Counted from the first letter of the stretch, positions 1-16,811 are shown. The stretch is DNA of 64,000 nucleotides from Epiperipatus broadwayi (GCA_028023455.1 JAQFVV010012512.1:62001-126000), one strand, 5' to 3'. The notes: generated by a model from the letters alone, not told the origin. Numbers and translations are program-made.

Positions 1-651
1 ATACGTTTATCCAGTGGCAAATGTTCCTTATAATGTTTGAATTAAGTAAAAACAATATTGTCAGACACCAGCAGATTTAATAGTATAATTCTAAAATAAT
101 ATATCTATTTTTATGATAGATTTATGAAATGTGGAGATGTGGAAATGGAAAACATGAATGTATACAATAATAACTCCAGACACAATTTTAAGATTTTAAA
201 CAAATAAAATAAATCATTTATTACAATAAAATAAATTTGGTTTAACATATTTACAATTGGACTACTTGTCCTACAGATTTTTAAATTATCAAATAAACTT
301 TAAGCATCAGTTTGGGATTATCCCTATTATCAAAGAAAATTAACAACAAACCTTAAATATACTGACTTTGAACACATGCTTTGCCTACATGTTTCATCTA
401 CATGACATAAATAAACAACATGTTATATTATTAACACACACAAAAAATACTTTTGAGAGAATATTACCATTGATCAATAAAATAAATCAAATCAATTATA
501 TTTGGTTCTCAACCAAGCAACTTTCTCTAATTGACTAAATAATCACTTTCAATTACGAATACATTTCATGCATAGCAACAAAATCATGTTCATTCTGATG
601 ATTTGATGATTTATAACCTTTATTTAAATAAATAGACTGTAGTTTAAAATA

Positions 652-755
652 TCTATTTCCCATTTTAATCTCAATAACTTTATACTTCTATTTAAATGAA
701 TGTAATGTATTTCAAAACATTTATTTCTCATTTTAATCTCAATAACTCTATACTT
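652..755. repeat. Two-copy short tandem duplication
   Basis: The phrase ATTTTAATCTCAATAACT occurs twice about 68 bp apart, each time followed by a TATACTT-like run. This is a local duplication of about 35 similar bases. No coding content. Confidence 0.6.
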
Positions 756-1055
756 TATATACGCGATATTATTTATATTACACGTGTGTGTGCGTGTGTC
801 AAGCAACAATGATAGAAAATAATCTTTCTGCAAATTCTCCATTCATCAAGAAAATATCATACAATTATTTTATTTTGGACAATGTTGTAATTCATCAATA
901 AAATAAGACACTAATATTACATCAAGAATTAATTTAACAATTTATCTGGCCACATATTAATTAACACAGAGCTATATTTTCATGATTATACAGACTATAC
1001 ATTATAAGGGAGACCTACATGAGGAGCAGATGAACTCTTCCTGAACACTCCTACC

Positions 1056-1281
1056 ATAATTCATCTGATTCTAAATACACTGTTGCTGGGGAACCTTTTC
1101 CTCATCACCAAGAATATAAAAAAAAACCTCACATAACTTTGTAAACATCATTTAATCATACTTCAACAATAATTCATCTACTTCTAAATACACTACTGGT
1201 GGGGAACCTTTTTCCTCATCACCAGGGCTCTAAGAAAATATCACTTGACTTCGAAAAATATCATTTAATCATATGCATATA
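1056..1281. repeat. Two-unit tandem repeat, period about 113 bp
   Basis: Two units start ATAATTCATCT, share TGGGGAACCTTT and CCTCATCACCA in the same order, and close with a CATTTAATCATA-like stretch. They have diverged by point changes and small indels. I do not recognise the family. Confidence 0.65.
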
Positions 1282-3956
1282 ATATAAACTAGGCTCTACT
1301 CATGGAAAAACATATACTAAATAAGCAAAATCTTTTATCCCTACAAGCATTATAGCGCAATCAGATTTCTTTCCATTCTCAAAGCTCTTCTAAATATCGA
1401 ACATTATAAATACACGCTAGCAGACAAATACATACATATAACATACTAATCCATTCCACTCAGTAGAATACGACAGCATCTGAAATTTATACATAAATAT
1501 ATTCACAAACTGAACTTTATCAAACAAATGTCATAAATGTGCAAAACAGACACACATCCGCGAATAAAAGTATATATAAAATTAACTCTAAATTACACAC
1601 TATGCAGGCAACATGGTAATTAAATATTGCATCAAGGTATAACTTTTAATTCAGAATAAACTTTAGGTTACTTTTTAAAATTTAATGATTTTAATTATTA
1701 CAAACAAACTTTCTTTCATATCTAGCAAACTATTTCTATTATATGTTCGTTGATTGAAAAAAAGAACAAAATTCTCACTTTGAGATAATAAAGTATACAA
1801 AATAAATATAAACCTTTCTAATAATATATTAAAAAAATATTTCTTTCTTTTACCTTCATAAAAGAACAATAAGACCTATTTGTACACAATCAATTTTACC
1901 CACATATTCCTCATTTGGATATGCTTCGGAGAAGGTCTTGAAGATCAGAATAACCCAAATTATAAACAAAACATAATAATAAGTAAGCCTATTATCAATA
2001 ATATACATTAATAATGACAAGCAATAAAAAAGAAAAAAAAAAGAAACAAAAGTTATTTGTTTTGTAACTTAAAATAAAAGATCACTTGCAAAGCTCTGCT
2101 CCAGGTTTATGAAACAATATGGGACACATTCCAAACTGAATTTAAATAAAACAAACTTCGGCAGGATAACTTAAAAAAATTTAATCGTAACTTAAATCTG
2201 ACCCATCACCTCCAGTGTTCATAGCATATCTATTTGAGGTACCAAATCACACACACAAGCAATTAATTTCTCCTTTATTATACTGAAAATATAAGACATT
2301 CTCCATTGTAGTGCTAAATTAAATACACAAATATTCTTAGTAGTTTTTTGAATAGCATTTAACACTTTATAGTCTATTATACACATGGTTTATTCTTAAA
2401 TATTGTCAATTAATTTACCATGGTTCCTTAGTAATTCCACAATTAATAATACTTTGTTTTATATTCCATCTTTATCAAAGAGAACAAAAATTACCTGCAT
2501 TTCTATTCTTCCATTCGATCTCAGCAAATACTTAATTTGAAGGAACTTACATTTTATTTCCTTCATTTAAAATACGTATTATTTCCAGAAATACCAGATA
2601 AATAAATACTGTTATCTCTTTATGGTGAATTTGAACATGGCATGATTTATCAAAATATGTGTATTTTTAATTCTATGGTTCATCCTCACAAAAACACAAC
2701 ACGGAAAATAGTGAAGAATTAAAATATATTCCGTAAAATAGTTATGCATGCGTTTCCCAGATATATTAAAATACACATATTGGTTAGCGATACAATAATA
2801 ATATTCATGCAATTTATTCTTATATAAAATGACAATTAAATGAAGTAGTGTAGACTGGACGTTATCAACACACATTTTTAAAAAAGCAAAAGTTATGAAG
2901 AGGTAAATTAAAAAACGTTTAAATTAAGAAGAGCAAAGTAAACTGTGTACCTTTTGAAAATTTAGAATTCCATTTTAGTTAACTCTTCCCATAATAAATT
3001 TTTTTAAGATCCTTTCGATGTTTTACTCCAAAGTCTTTTTTAAAATCAATTTGACTTCAGCAACTGGTTTTTAATTTTCACAATAAAAAAAAATGAGCCA
3101 CTGATTTCTGGCTACAATTACATTACATAATAAGCAAATTTTCTACTGGAGATCTTTGTTAAATAGCTCTCTTTAGCAAAAACATCATTTACCTTCACAA
3201 GGTTACTCCCACGGTTCTTTTCTATCTAAGATAATTACATATTCAAAAAAAAAAAATTTTAAAATAAAAACCATTTTTTATCAAAACAAGACAAAAAAAA
3301 ATAAATAGCTTTTATAAACTTGAAAGAAAAATGAATATTAATTAACTATTAAACAGAAATGATTAATAATTTATTTAATTTGTGAAATAATTCATTGATT
3401 CTACTATCTATTAATCATTGGAAAGAAATATATATTTGTTAAACTATTTAAGATAATTACTGTAATTTAAATGTTTTTATTGTACATGTACTATTGTTTG
3501 CTGTTGATAAAAGATGAAAATGAAATGAAAATGATGCAGAGTCATACATGCATACACATGTACTGCAACCTAAATATTAAACTATCCTAACTAAATATAA
3601 TTGAAATGGCTATTAATTGTTGACAAAAGGATAAGTATTAATGAATAAAGGATTTTGAAACCATTCAACCAAATATTACACTAACATAAAATAACTTTGC
3701 ATTTCCCTGCCCAAATATAACAATTCCTATAATAACAACCCTTCTCTCTGGCATTAAATACCTCACTAACCTCAATAATAATAATGAATACTTATCAAAA
3801 TGGTCAATCAACTGCATAAGCAACCCATATCTAAGCTTCAAACAATCTCCAAAAAAAATTTAAAAATTCTAAGGCTATTTCTTTTTTTTTAATTATAACA
3901 TAACTATTCGATGCATATACAAAGCATTTCAATTCCTTGTGCCCATTCAGATGGTC

Positions 3957-3958
<2 letters not shown>

Positions 3959-4029
<71 letters not shown>

Positions 4030-4068
4030 GTTTTAATATATATATATATATATATATTAAAACTGAAT
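3959..4068. repeat. (TA)n microsatellite with a perfect hairpin
   Basis: A long TA run is broken by GATATA and then by a palindrome at 4025-4068. ATTCAGTTTTAA and its exact complement TTAAAACTGAAT flank a TA core, so the segment can fold into one long stem. ORFs reading YIYIYI across it are microsatellite artefacts. Confidence 0.85.
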
Positions 4069-4279
4069 AAATATAATGACAATGGGTAATGAAAACTGTA
4101 ATATAATCTGCATGAAAATATAGCCCGATCATGGGTTACCATTTGTTATGTATAAAAATATGCCCTGAAGTCAGACCCCATTTATATCAAAATAAAATTA
4201 TGGGTCATGCTGTAGTCTTAATCCTAGCCTATTTTGCTGACCATTTGTAACAGGATAAAAATATTCAAAGCACACCAAT

Positions 4280-4385
4280 ACAGTCAAGCATTGGTGGTCA
4301 AGAGATCAGAAACAGTTGCTTGACAAGCAGTTGTCCTGAGTTAGCGGGTTTGCTTCCTGGCTGATGCCATGACACATGAGGAAAT
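4280..4385 (+). repeat. tRNA-derived SINE relic (candidate)
   Basis: An A-box-like TGGTCAAGAGAT (4295-4306) is followed about 50 bp later by a B-box-like GGGTTTGCTTCC (4346-4357), the spacing of an internal RNA polymerase III promoter. Neither box is perfect, so this is at best a decayed SINE head. No tail or target duplication could be delimited. Confidence 0.4.
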
Positions 4386-4679
4386 AAAAAGACCAATCCT
4401 AATTTATTACTGCCCATGAATTGTAGAATCTTTTATAACAGAATGAAAGTAATAAACTATTTGAAAGTGAATATCAATCAATGAATAACAATGTAGCAAT
4501 ACAATATAACAATAGTGGTGATTTTTGTTATAACCTCATGAATTCAAATAGCATTTAGAGTGAATAAAAAACAAGCAAAATCATTATTTCAAACTATCAT
4601 AAAATATGTGTGTTGTTTGCAATAGATTAAAGATAAAACAAAAAACAATATTTCTATTTCATAAATGACAGTCCATAGC

Positions 4680-5045
4680 ATTTGATTTTAAATCTTGCAG
4701 TTGTAAAGCTGATAAAATTTTTAAATCATTTTCAACTGCAACACTAGAGTGATGACCATAAAAAAAAATATCTCTATTAATATGACATATGTCTATTTTG
4801 ACAGGATTACTACTTAGAATATCTGCTACAATATTTTATTTTGCTTTATAATATTGTATCCTACAATTAAATTGTTGAAGGAATAAATTGCAACTAACTA
4901 GCTTTTTATTATTCAAATTGTTATTGATTGATAAATGCTTGTGATCTATAATAACTATTATTTCAGACCCAATCAGATATTTGTGCAGCTTCTGAAAAGC
5001 TCATACAGCCAAGCCTTCTCTTTTATGGTGGTGAGGTACAATTTC
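4680..5045 (-). pseudogene. Ty3/gypsy RNase H relic
   Basis: Translating the minus strand, and allowing for stops, gives the end of a Ty3/gypsy RNase H domain. A KREGLAV-like segment is followed by a hydrophobic run ending in IDHKHLS (the family's TDH motif, with Thr replaced), then a stretch ending NIVADILSSNP, which corresponds to the family's NIVADxLSR motif that closes RNase H. Stops and at least one frame change interrupt it, and the flanking reverse transcriptase and integrase parts are not visible. It is a decayed fragment of a gypsy pol, distinct from the large element at 40-52 kb because the strand and residues differ. Confidence 0.7.
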
Positions 5046-8775
<3,730 letters not shown>

Positions 8776-9720
8776 TTAATGTTAACAAGGTTGTTTAACT
8801 GTATATGCAATACTGTACTACTTGGTATCATGTGTCTACATTCTTTTATTGCTTTCTGAAATACTTCATCGGCCAATCCTTAAATAGTGCAGATGCCTGG
8901 AGTGAACTCCTCCTAAATTTGCAAACCAAAGAAATAGACATAAGCTACTGAAGCATGCTTCATTCCTGAACCTGACTCACACTAAGGCTTTCAAAATGAA
9001 CAGGATTATGGAGCCATCAAAGCAGGTCTCCTTTCAAAGAGAACACTTTTGCCAACAGAAATGGGGTTTGCATATGAACTGTGAGGTTGATTTGGCCATC
9101 TCCAGGCTCATCATTTCACCATACACACACATCTTTTGGGATGTAGGATTATTTTGTCCTGTAAAAGTACCTGCATGGAAGCTTCTGTGGATGGCAGTTG
9201 TCACAATTTGAATGGCTCGGGTTTGTAGTCAGCTATTTTGTTTTGTCATGAATATGTTTTCACGCAAATGTGGGCAAGTTGATATCTTACTTAGATGATT
9301 TCTTTCTGATTTTTTTGAAGATTCCCCATTGAGTAGGGAAGCATGGAAATGTGTTTATAAATGTTAAGAGGTAATAGTAGGTCAGGTGACTTGTAAGCTA
9401 ATTACTTTGACATGCATACTTGAAGAGTTATGGCAAGCAGATGTCCAGACACCATCAAATGATATTGTAGTGAACTTTGAACTGTGAGCACTGAGATAAA
9501 GGGCATAACATGAAGAAGAAAGCTTTCCATCATAACAGCATGCAAAACAGCCCATTTCTGTGCTTTTCCATAGAAATAAGACCAGCACATAAATGGCATA
9601 TTTATGTGTTTTTGCATATAAATAATGTCATCAAGCAGTTTGACATGAGCTAATACAACAGTATCATATATTATCATTTCAATGGCTGATATAAAGGCAT
9701 CAGTTTCAGTGGTGTTATCA
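8776..9720. other. Less AT-rich patch of unknown origin
   Basis: Base composition is clearly richer in G and C than the surroundings. Overlapping open stretches occur on the minus strand (91 and 68 codons between 9382 and 9677) and the plus strand (71 codons, 8996-9211). One minus frame contains ISFDGVWTSACHNSS, faintly like the DG-W motif of some DNA transposases, but neighbouring residues do not follow any family I can name and stops are frequent. It may be a decayed transposon or processed pseudogene. I cannot assign it. Confidence 0.35.
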
Positions 9721-10805
9721 GTGCAGGAAATTGTGTCAAAATAGTTTTAATTTACCTTGTCATACTCAGCTAAAAAAATTATAAGTCTACATAAAATTAT
9801 ACTTTTTAAATTTCAGGCAAGTTTTAAATTTCAACTGCTACAAATATAAAGAAAATTAAAATTAATTAAGAACTTTGATCAGGTGACAATTACACCTATT
9901 TATACTATTGGTCATGTGATTATTTTATTGGACTTTCCTGATTAATTTGAACTTTCAACCAATCTATCACTAGTGAATGTTGTTAATAAAAAAATATCTA
10001 ATTAAATATTCACTTTTAAATAAATTAAATTTTTGTCTTTATGATTACAAAATTAATTGAAAACATTTCCGATTGCAAACAAAAAATATCCAAATAATTA
10101 ATTAAAAATTACAAAAAACTTAGGATCAAAAAATATTACATAATTAAAATTTATATTTTATCTTTAACAAAGCAAATATTGATACATAATAATGCATTTA
10201 TTTATTACTATTTTAAATCTACACAAAATCTCAGAATATGTTTTAAAATTATTTTTCAGAATATTTTAAAATAAATAATATTAAATAAGTATAATATTTA
10301 TTTCTTTATTCAATTTTATATTATTCACTACTTTAATATTCTAACTTTAATTATTATCTTTATTAAACTCCTATTTAAATTTGTTTTAAAATATTTAACT
10401 AGAGTATTATGTTACAATCAAAGTTAATTAAATAATATAGCATTAATTTTTAAACGCCATCAAACTCAAATATAGGGTTTGAACGTGGTTCTTAACTTTA
10501 AAATTAATATAAAATTCTTCTAAACATTTTAACAGTTTAAACTAAAACTAAATTATTATTATTAACTTAAAATTGCATTGTTTATCATTGGCATTGCTAG
10601 CTATTGTAAAATTTAAAGACTTTTAACATCTTAAACATTTACTTAAATTAAAACTTTTATTATTTAAGCTATGTAAACTTATTTTCCAGCTGTATAACAT
10701 ATGAAATACTTTAAAGTAGTCACAATAGTTTATTAATAGCAAAATTAAGTTATCTATTTTTTGTAAACGTTTTGGCACAAAAATTATACCGGATTCTGTC
10801 AAAGC

Positions 10806-10850
<45 letters not shown>

Positions 10851-11774
10851 TGCGCGTGTGTGCGTGTATGTCACACAATGTATACATAGACAGAAAGTTT
10901 AAAAGAAAAAGTAGAAACTAAACCTGAAAAAAATAGACATATAATTGTTTATAAAACCTGAAGTAACAAAAAAATGATTAAATAATAATGTTAATTGATG
11001 GTTTTTGGAAATTATGCAAATTATTTAAAGTCAATCATAAAAATTTTGTATTTACTACATTTAAGTTTTTAACCTTCAATGTCAATATGTATATACTATA
11101 CATGTAAAAAAATGTAAATGTTCTAATTTCATATTATTTTTAAGTTTGTATTTATTTACCTTGCATGATTGAAGTTTTATGCTATTTTGTTAGAGTTTAT
11201 TGATATATAATACATGTCAAATAAACGTAAATCATTGTGTTTATCCATTTCTTGCAATATGTTGTTAATGGTATTTTATATTAATATTAAAATATTTTTG
11301 AAAGTAATTCAAAAAATAAAAAAAATAAAAATTATTTTGTTATAATATCTAATTCTAATTTCTCTAAAAGAATACTTTTAATTGAACTCAGTTACCAGAC
11401 CTATGAAAATTTTCATCAATATTACATTTTTATGTGTGGTATTACTGCATAAAGTTTTCATTCTCATGTTATAGTATTAAAACCTTAGATATTGCAAATT
11501 ATAATTTGAACAAGATATTAATCAATGACTATTTTTTTCCAAACATTAAATATATCAACTGGCACAATTTATATACATATTTTAAGCAGTTAAAGAAAAT
11601 CTAATGCTTGTATTATTAAAATTTTTACCAAAATTGTTTTGAGATCCATATTAAGAAAAAACCTCTTAACATATTTAAGAGCATTAACAAGTTCTGAAGC
11701 TACTAATAATGAAAGTGTCAATAATTTGGATGACAAAAGACTTAAGATATTTTCATGAAGGTAGGTGATGATGC
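9721..11774. other. AT-rich non-coding DNA with a (TA)n(TG)n array
   Basis: Nothing gene-like was recognised. A compound microsatellite, (TA)n followed by (TG)n and a GCGCGTGTGTGCGTG tail, lies at 10808-10862. Confidence 0.6.
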
Positions 11775-11900
11775 TATTATAATTGGTTAGAGTGGTATCT
11801 TCAAATTCAATATTTGTGAATTTCAGAGTCAATGTTTGATTCCCATGTTAGTACTGTCACTGGTCAGGCCAGCAATACCTAAAGAAGATAGGAGAATAAT
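11775..11900 (+). repeat. tRNA-derived SINE relic (candidate)
   Basis: A-box-like TGGTTAGAGTGG (11784-11795) matches the TRGYNNARNNGG consensus, and B-box-like TGTTTGATTCC (11833-11843) follows 49 bp later. Together these fit a tRNA-related polymerase III promoter. A short downstream body follows (CACTGGTCAGGCCAGC). This is the better of the two plus-strand SINE candidates. Confidence 0.5.
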
Positions 11901-12454
11901 ACCTCTCAAAACATTGTGCACATACTAACAGTTGAATATAATTGGAAATTTAAATAATGTTAATTTTTCTGCAGACACTCAATACCTATTATTAGATGAG
12001 GAGAATATTCCAATATACAAATACAACTTGAAGTATTTATTTCTATTTGTTTTAATTCTTTTAAATGTCTATTTCAAACTGTAATCTATGTCATAAAATA
12101 ATATTTTCAATGGTGAACTATATTATTAAACAACATGTAGCCTTTACATCACAAAACTGCAGATAGCCTTTGTGTGTTCATCTTTATTTTTGATAATATT
12201 CTAAATGAGGCTTGTTTTCCATTTTGAAGTAGATATTATTTACATAATTCTTTTATATATTTTATTCAGCTTAAGTAAACTTTTTTTTTTGATTAAAAGC
12301 AATTAATTTTGATTGATGTAAATAAAGAAAAACAGTTATCTGTTTTTTTTTTATTAATTAAGAATTTAAATTTCTTTGTATAACTATAAATAATATATAT
12401 ATATATATATATAATGTTTTCAAGGTTATATGATATAGATAAATTATTATTCTT

Positions 12455-12860
12455 GGGACTAAACCGTATATTATTTTGCATTACAAACTTTTGCATTACA
12501 AACAAATATTTTGATGAACTAGCATCCACCATTGTCACAGTTGACTTTTGAAAAAAAAAAGTTAAATCTCCAACAATAATGTGACTGAATGTGAGATGAT
12601 AAATGAGATTCAATTTGAAGTAGGTCAGCATTCACAATATGAGGCTTATCAAAATACAAACATATATGATAAGCCTTATATTGTAAATGCTTAACTACTT
12701 CAAATTGAATCTCATTTCTCATCTCACATTCGGTGATGTTACTGTTTGAGATCTAATGATTTTTTTTTTCAAAAGTCAACCTTGACAATGGTGGTTGCTA
12801 GTTCATCAAAATATTGATTTGTAATGCAAAATTACACATGCTTTAGTACAAAAAATAATA
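12455..12860. repeat. Hairpin repeat, family 1 (MITE-like)
   Basis: Two arms of about 190 bp are inverted around 12655-12665. The left arm phrase GAGATTCAATTTGAAGTAG is answered by CTACTTCAAATTGAATCTC on the right, and further out TTTGCATTACAAAC is answered by a GTAATGCAAAAT-like phrase. (TA)n tracts flank it on both sides. A single-arm relative lies at 39407-39602. No ORF of its own, so it is a non-autonomous or structural repeat. Confidence 0.75.
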
Positions 12861-12920
12861 TATATATATATATATATGATAAACATAAACATATTAAAAA
12901 TATATATATATATATATATA

Positions 12921-13617
12921 TATGATAAACATAAACAAGTTAAAAATTTTTTAACCTGCCTATAGCTTGCATTTTATGATCACAGATGGAGCTCTACCAA
13001 TAGCCCACTCAAGTTTGTCAATAAATGCTGAGAGAGAATCAAAAATAAATTATCTCTTTCAAATTGTCCCCAACCTTTAAACCATGGTTTCATGCTAATT
13101 GGCAATCGTCAGTAAAAGATAGGAGGACCTAGAAACTAGATATAAATCTCCAACTCTACTGAAACAGCACTTATGTAGACTGTTCCTATAAGTTTAAAAG
13201 CACGAATTTTTTAGATACGTAAATATCTTAAAATCCAGCTATACAAACTATATAGCTATATGGGTCTGAAATCAGTTCAGTTTCTCCACATAGTTAAAAG
13301 GTTCTGCAATCTATATCATTGCTAAAACCTTCAAAGGTACATTTATGATAAACATAAACAAGTTAAAAAAATTTTAACCTGCCTATAGCTTGCATTTTAT
13401 GATCACAGATGGAGCTCTACCAATAGCCCACTCAAGCTTGTCAATAAATGCTGAGAGAGAATCGAAATTAAATTATCTCTTTCAAATTGTCCCCGACCTT
13501 TAAACCATGGTTTCATGCTAATTGGCAATCGTCAGTAAAGGGTAGGAGGACCTAGAAACTAGATCTAAATCTCCAACTCTACTGAAACAGCACTTATGTA
13601 AACAGCACTTATCTAAA
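12921..13617. repeat. Tandem repeat, family 2 (two direct units)
   Basis: A unit beginning ATGATAAACATAAACAAG and running about 425 bp is followed at 13346 by a second, shorter unit (about 270 bp) with the same start and nearly the same sequence. Landmarks are AAACCATGGTTTCATGCTA and, in the first unit, ATAGCTATATGGG. The same landmarks occur, more diverged, in the hairpin at 52937-53805. The second unit abuts the inverted PLE A copy. Confidence 0.75.
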
Positions 13618-14150
13618 AAATATATGGTATTGATATCCATATTTTTTTATTAGAATGAGGATCAAATTATTATCAAATTTTTTAAATCATATCTTGCATT
13701 TAAATCTTTAATAGCATTATATATATATGATTATAATTGTAACCAACATATAACAATTCATTCAAAAATATTTCAATATTTTTGCCTTTATCTGATAAAT
13801 ATTTGCAAAGACTATTATTTCTAAATAAGAAAGACTTTAAACCTGCCATTTTATGTGACATTGGCATTTTTGATTTATATGAAATATAAGCTCATATTAC
13901 TATTGGTTTAATGGTCATACAGTATTTCAGCATACATTGATTTCTAGTTATTTTAAGATCTAAAAATTGAATGCACATTAAATGTTCATCTGTTTTTATC
14001 CATTTTAAGCCATTTAAATCAATTAATTATTTGAACAACTCATGAATTGTATTTGGCCTACCACATACAAAAACCTCATCAACATATCAATAATATATAG
14101 TAATGTTTTTGGATAACGTTCCTTTTTTAGAATATTTGTCAAATATGGAT
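13618..14150 (-). pseudogene. Inverted partial copy of PLE A (reverse transcriptase part)
   Basis: On the minus strand this segment matches the plus-strand PLE A stretch at about 15760-16270. It contains the reverse transcriptase catalytic motif as YVDE (the second Asp is Glu), preceded by an in-frame stop where the partner has Arg. The two copies lie head to head with their 3' sides outwards. Its outer end meets the family 2 tandem units. Penelope-like elements are known for such inverted partial duplications upstream of a longer copy. It is clearly non-functional. Confidence 0.8.
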
Positions 14151-14419
14151 TTCAATTTTCAAAATCTTGATGCAAATGTTTGGTGGTCAATGGAAAGACA
14201 GTGATCTAGAATTGAAATCTTTGGTTTAAATTTCATTAAGCATAATTAAATGTGATATAAAAGTTTGTAAAGATTTAGTAAAATGAATAAAGAAAAAATA
14301 ATAATTACAAAATGAATTATGGTTGGAAGGTATAAATATCTAAGTTTAAAAAATTTACATCTGATAATAAGTTAATTTGTATAAAAAAGATAAATAATGT
14401 GTTTATTACTAAAATCTGA

Positions 14420-16811
14420 TTATAAAGATAAAGTTATTACTCAAATGCATAATCTTAATTTTATGAAAGTTGATAAAGTAAATATAGAAAATTTACATAT
14501 TAAATTTTTTAGTAACATTTTTAAAAAAGCTTAAAATAATGTGATTGATAATAGTACTTACTATAAGATTTATCCTTCTGCTGCAATATGTCCTAAGAGT
14601 TTTTCAAATATAAAACTGCATAAAGAGAATGAAATATTATGTTTAATGTTTGATTGAGGGGGGGGGATTTTTATCATGAAAGTGTTGTTTAACCTTTTGA
14701 TGGCATTTGACAATTAAAAATGAGCTGGCTTCAAGTCGCTTCAATTCCATCATTTTTAACACTACCGTTAAGATTTTGCATTATTTTTAAAGGTTAAAAA
14801 AATGTCCATAAGATGCTGACCTTTTCTGAATTATTTTACGAGTAAAAAATCAATAATATTCATAATTTAAGTATAACCAAGGAAGAGGACACATTCATCC
14901 TTGTTGCTGATTGTCTGTAAACCATCAAGGACAAAGAAAAATGCTTGTCAATAACTAAACCACTACGATTTCTTTTCTTTCATTTTGAAAGTGATAATCG
15001 AATGTTTTAGACCATTTTAAAAGTATTTTTTGACATATTATAAATTATTTTGATAAAATATGCTAAAAATAAAATTATTTTAGAAAAATAGTTAAGATTT
15101 TAGTAAAAATTACTTACTTTTCCACAATATAAAATTGGGAAAGGAATCACTGACATCAGCAACACTTTTTAGTTGGTGAGTAACGTTTGTTTTAAATTTG
15201 CCGCTATTGAATATTTTTATAATTATAAATATAAAAATTTGTTTTTGAAATAACTTTCATTCATTTTCATAACCTGACAAATTATTAATATTCTTTTTAC
15301 AAATAAAACTAAAGTGAATATAATATTAAAAGATAAATATATTTTGATGGTTGAGTTTGTGAATTGACCAATTAAAATTTTAGACTTTTACCTCCCTCAG
15401 CCAATAAAATAATCAGTGCTCCAAAGGTTAATTGAGAAACTGCTACAAGAAATTCTTGGTTTTGTTAAATATATAATATGTTCATCATTTGATTTTGTTA
15501 GTAAAATCTGTATTGTTATGATTGATGTTATTGGCATAATATGTACTCTAGACATAAGTGAAATGTATGAATCAATTGATGGAATAGTGTCTATTGAAAT
15601 TATTTCAAATACGTTAAATTTAAAAAATGTTAACATGAAAATACTAAAATTTATAACTGAAACATTAAGCTTTTAAGAAATGGGTAATGGTTGGCCAATG
15701 GGTTTGCCTACTGTTACTCAAATATGTAATTTTGTAATTTTTACATATGAAAAAAATATTCTAAAAAAGGAATGTTATCAAAAAAACATTACTGTATATT
15801 ATCGATATGTTGATGATGTTTTTGTATGTGGCAGGCCAAATACAATTAAATAATTTTTCAAAGTATTAAATGATTTAAATGACTTAAAATGAATAAAAAC
15901 AGATGAACATTTAATGTATGTTCAATTTCCCGATCCTATAATAACTAGAAATCAATGTATGCTGGATTACTATATGACCATTAAGTCAATAGTAAAAAAG
16001 ATGTTATATTTCATATAAATCAAGAGTGCCAATGTCACATAATATGTCAGATTTGAAGTCTTTCTTATTTAGAAATAATGGTCTTTGCAAATATTTATTG
16101 GATAATGGCAAAAATATTGAAATATATTCAAATGAATAGTTAAATGTTGGCTACAATTATAATCATATATATATATAATGTTATTAAAGATTTTAATATG
16201 AGATATAAGAATAAAAATTTTGAAAATAATATTGATCCTCCTACTAATAAAAAATATGGATATCAATACCATACATTTCGAATGATCAAGTAAATTTTAT
16301 AAGAAAGATTTATAAAGGTATATGTTATATTGCATTTTACACATCTCCTACATTAAACAAATTAATAAATAATTCTAAAGATAAAACTGCATTTATAAAT
16401 AAAAAAATTGTATAATTTAATAATGGATATGAAGGTGTGGTAGTGTATATATAGGTGAATCGAGATGTACATTTGAAAAAAAGAACTAAAGAGCACTTGC
16501 TGTTGTTAAAAAGGGTTCAGAAATTGAATTAAAATTGCAAAGTAGATAGTAATGTTTCAGAACCCATTTTGCACAACCATAATAACTCATGTATTTATGG
16601 TTTTAACTTCAATTACAACAATGTTAAAATATTGCAAATTGAAAAAAATTACAACAAAAGAAAAATAAAAGAAGCTAGACAAATATACAAATACAAACAT
16701 GACTTAATTAACAGGCAGGCATCAAACATTAAGATCATGGAATTGTGGGAAGGTTGGCTTTTTAAAGTGTTAGTTGACAAAGACTACAACAATAGTGGAA
16801 AGCACTACTAA
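14420..16811 (+). pseudogene. Penelope-like element A: reverse transcriptase plus GIY-YIG endonuclease, degraded
   Basis: The first part (14440-14660) gives a segment with YKIYPSAAICPKSF and KLHKEN, the region before the fingers of PLE reverse transcriptases. After an insertion, 15416-15676 carries CTLDISEMYESIDG (the A motif). A frame change leads to GLPT and then YVDD at 15806-15817, intact. Downstream, 16440-16480 reads CGSVYIGES, the GIY-YIG nuclease signature. 16569-16811 is a clean C-terminal frame with FNFNYNNVKILQIEKNYNKR, typical after GIY-YIG in PLEs. Stops and frameshifts separate these blocks, so no complete protein is possible. In the family the two enzymes copy element RNA onto nicked DNA. 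Confidence 0.85.
14660..15410. other. Unidentified insertion inside PLE A
   Basis: Between the PLE blocks before and after it, about 0.7 kb has no PLE similarity. It starts near a G9 run and ends near CCTCCCTCAGCCAATAAAAT. No ORF, terminal repeats or target duplication could be defined. It could be an unrelated insertion or badly decayed PLE sequence. Confidence 0.4.

Larger units (their letters stand above)
1..3958. other. AT-rich non-coding DNA, no gene seen
   Basis: No reading frame here looks like a gene. The short ORFs are AT-driven and match no family I know. The stretch holds two short tandem duplications (listed separately) and many A/T homopolymers. No tRNA, rRNA or transposon signature was recognised. 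Confidence 0.6.

Noticed and set aside
3831-4142. Ile/Tyr-rich ORFs on the minus strand
   Set aside because: They are readings of the (TA)n tract and its hairpin; the same applies at 33740-33950 and at the N-terminal end of the ORF at 20632-20955.
13030-13060. Hammerhead-like CTGAGAGAGAATC in the family 2 units
   Set aside because: The core CUGAUGA is altered, and the downstream CGAAA occurs only in the second unit (near 13461); the stems cannot be closed.
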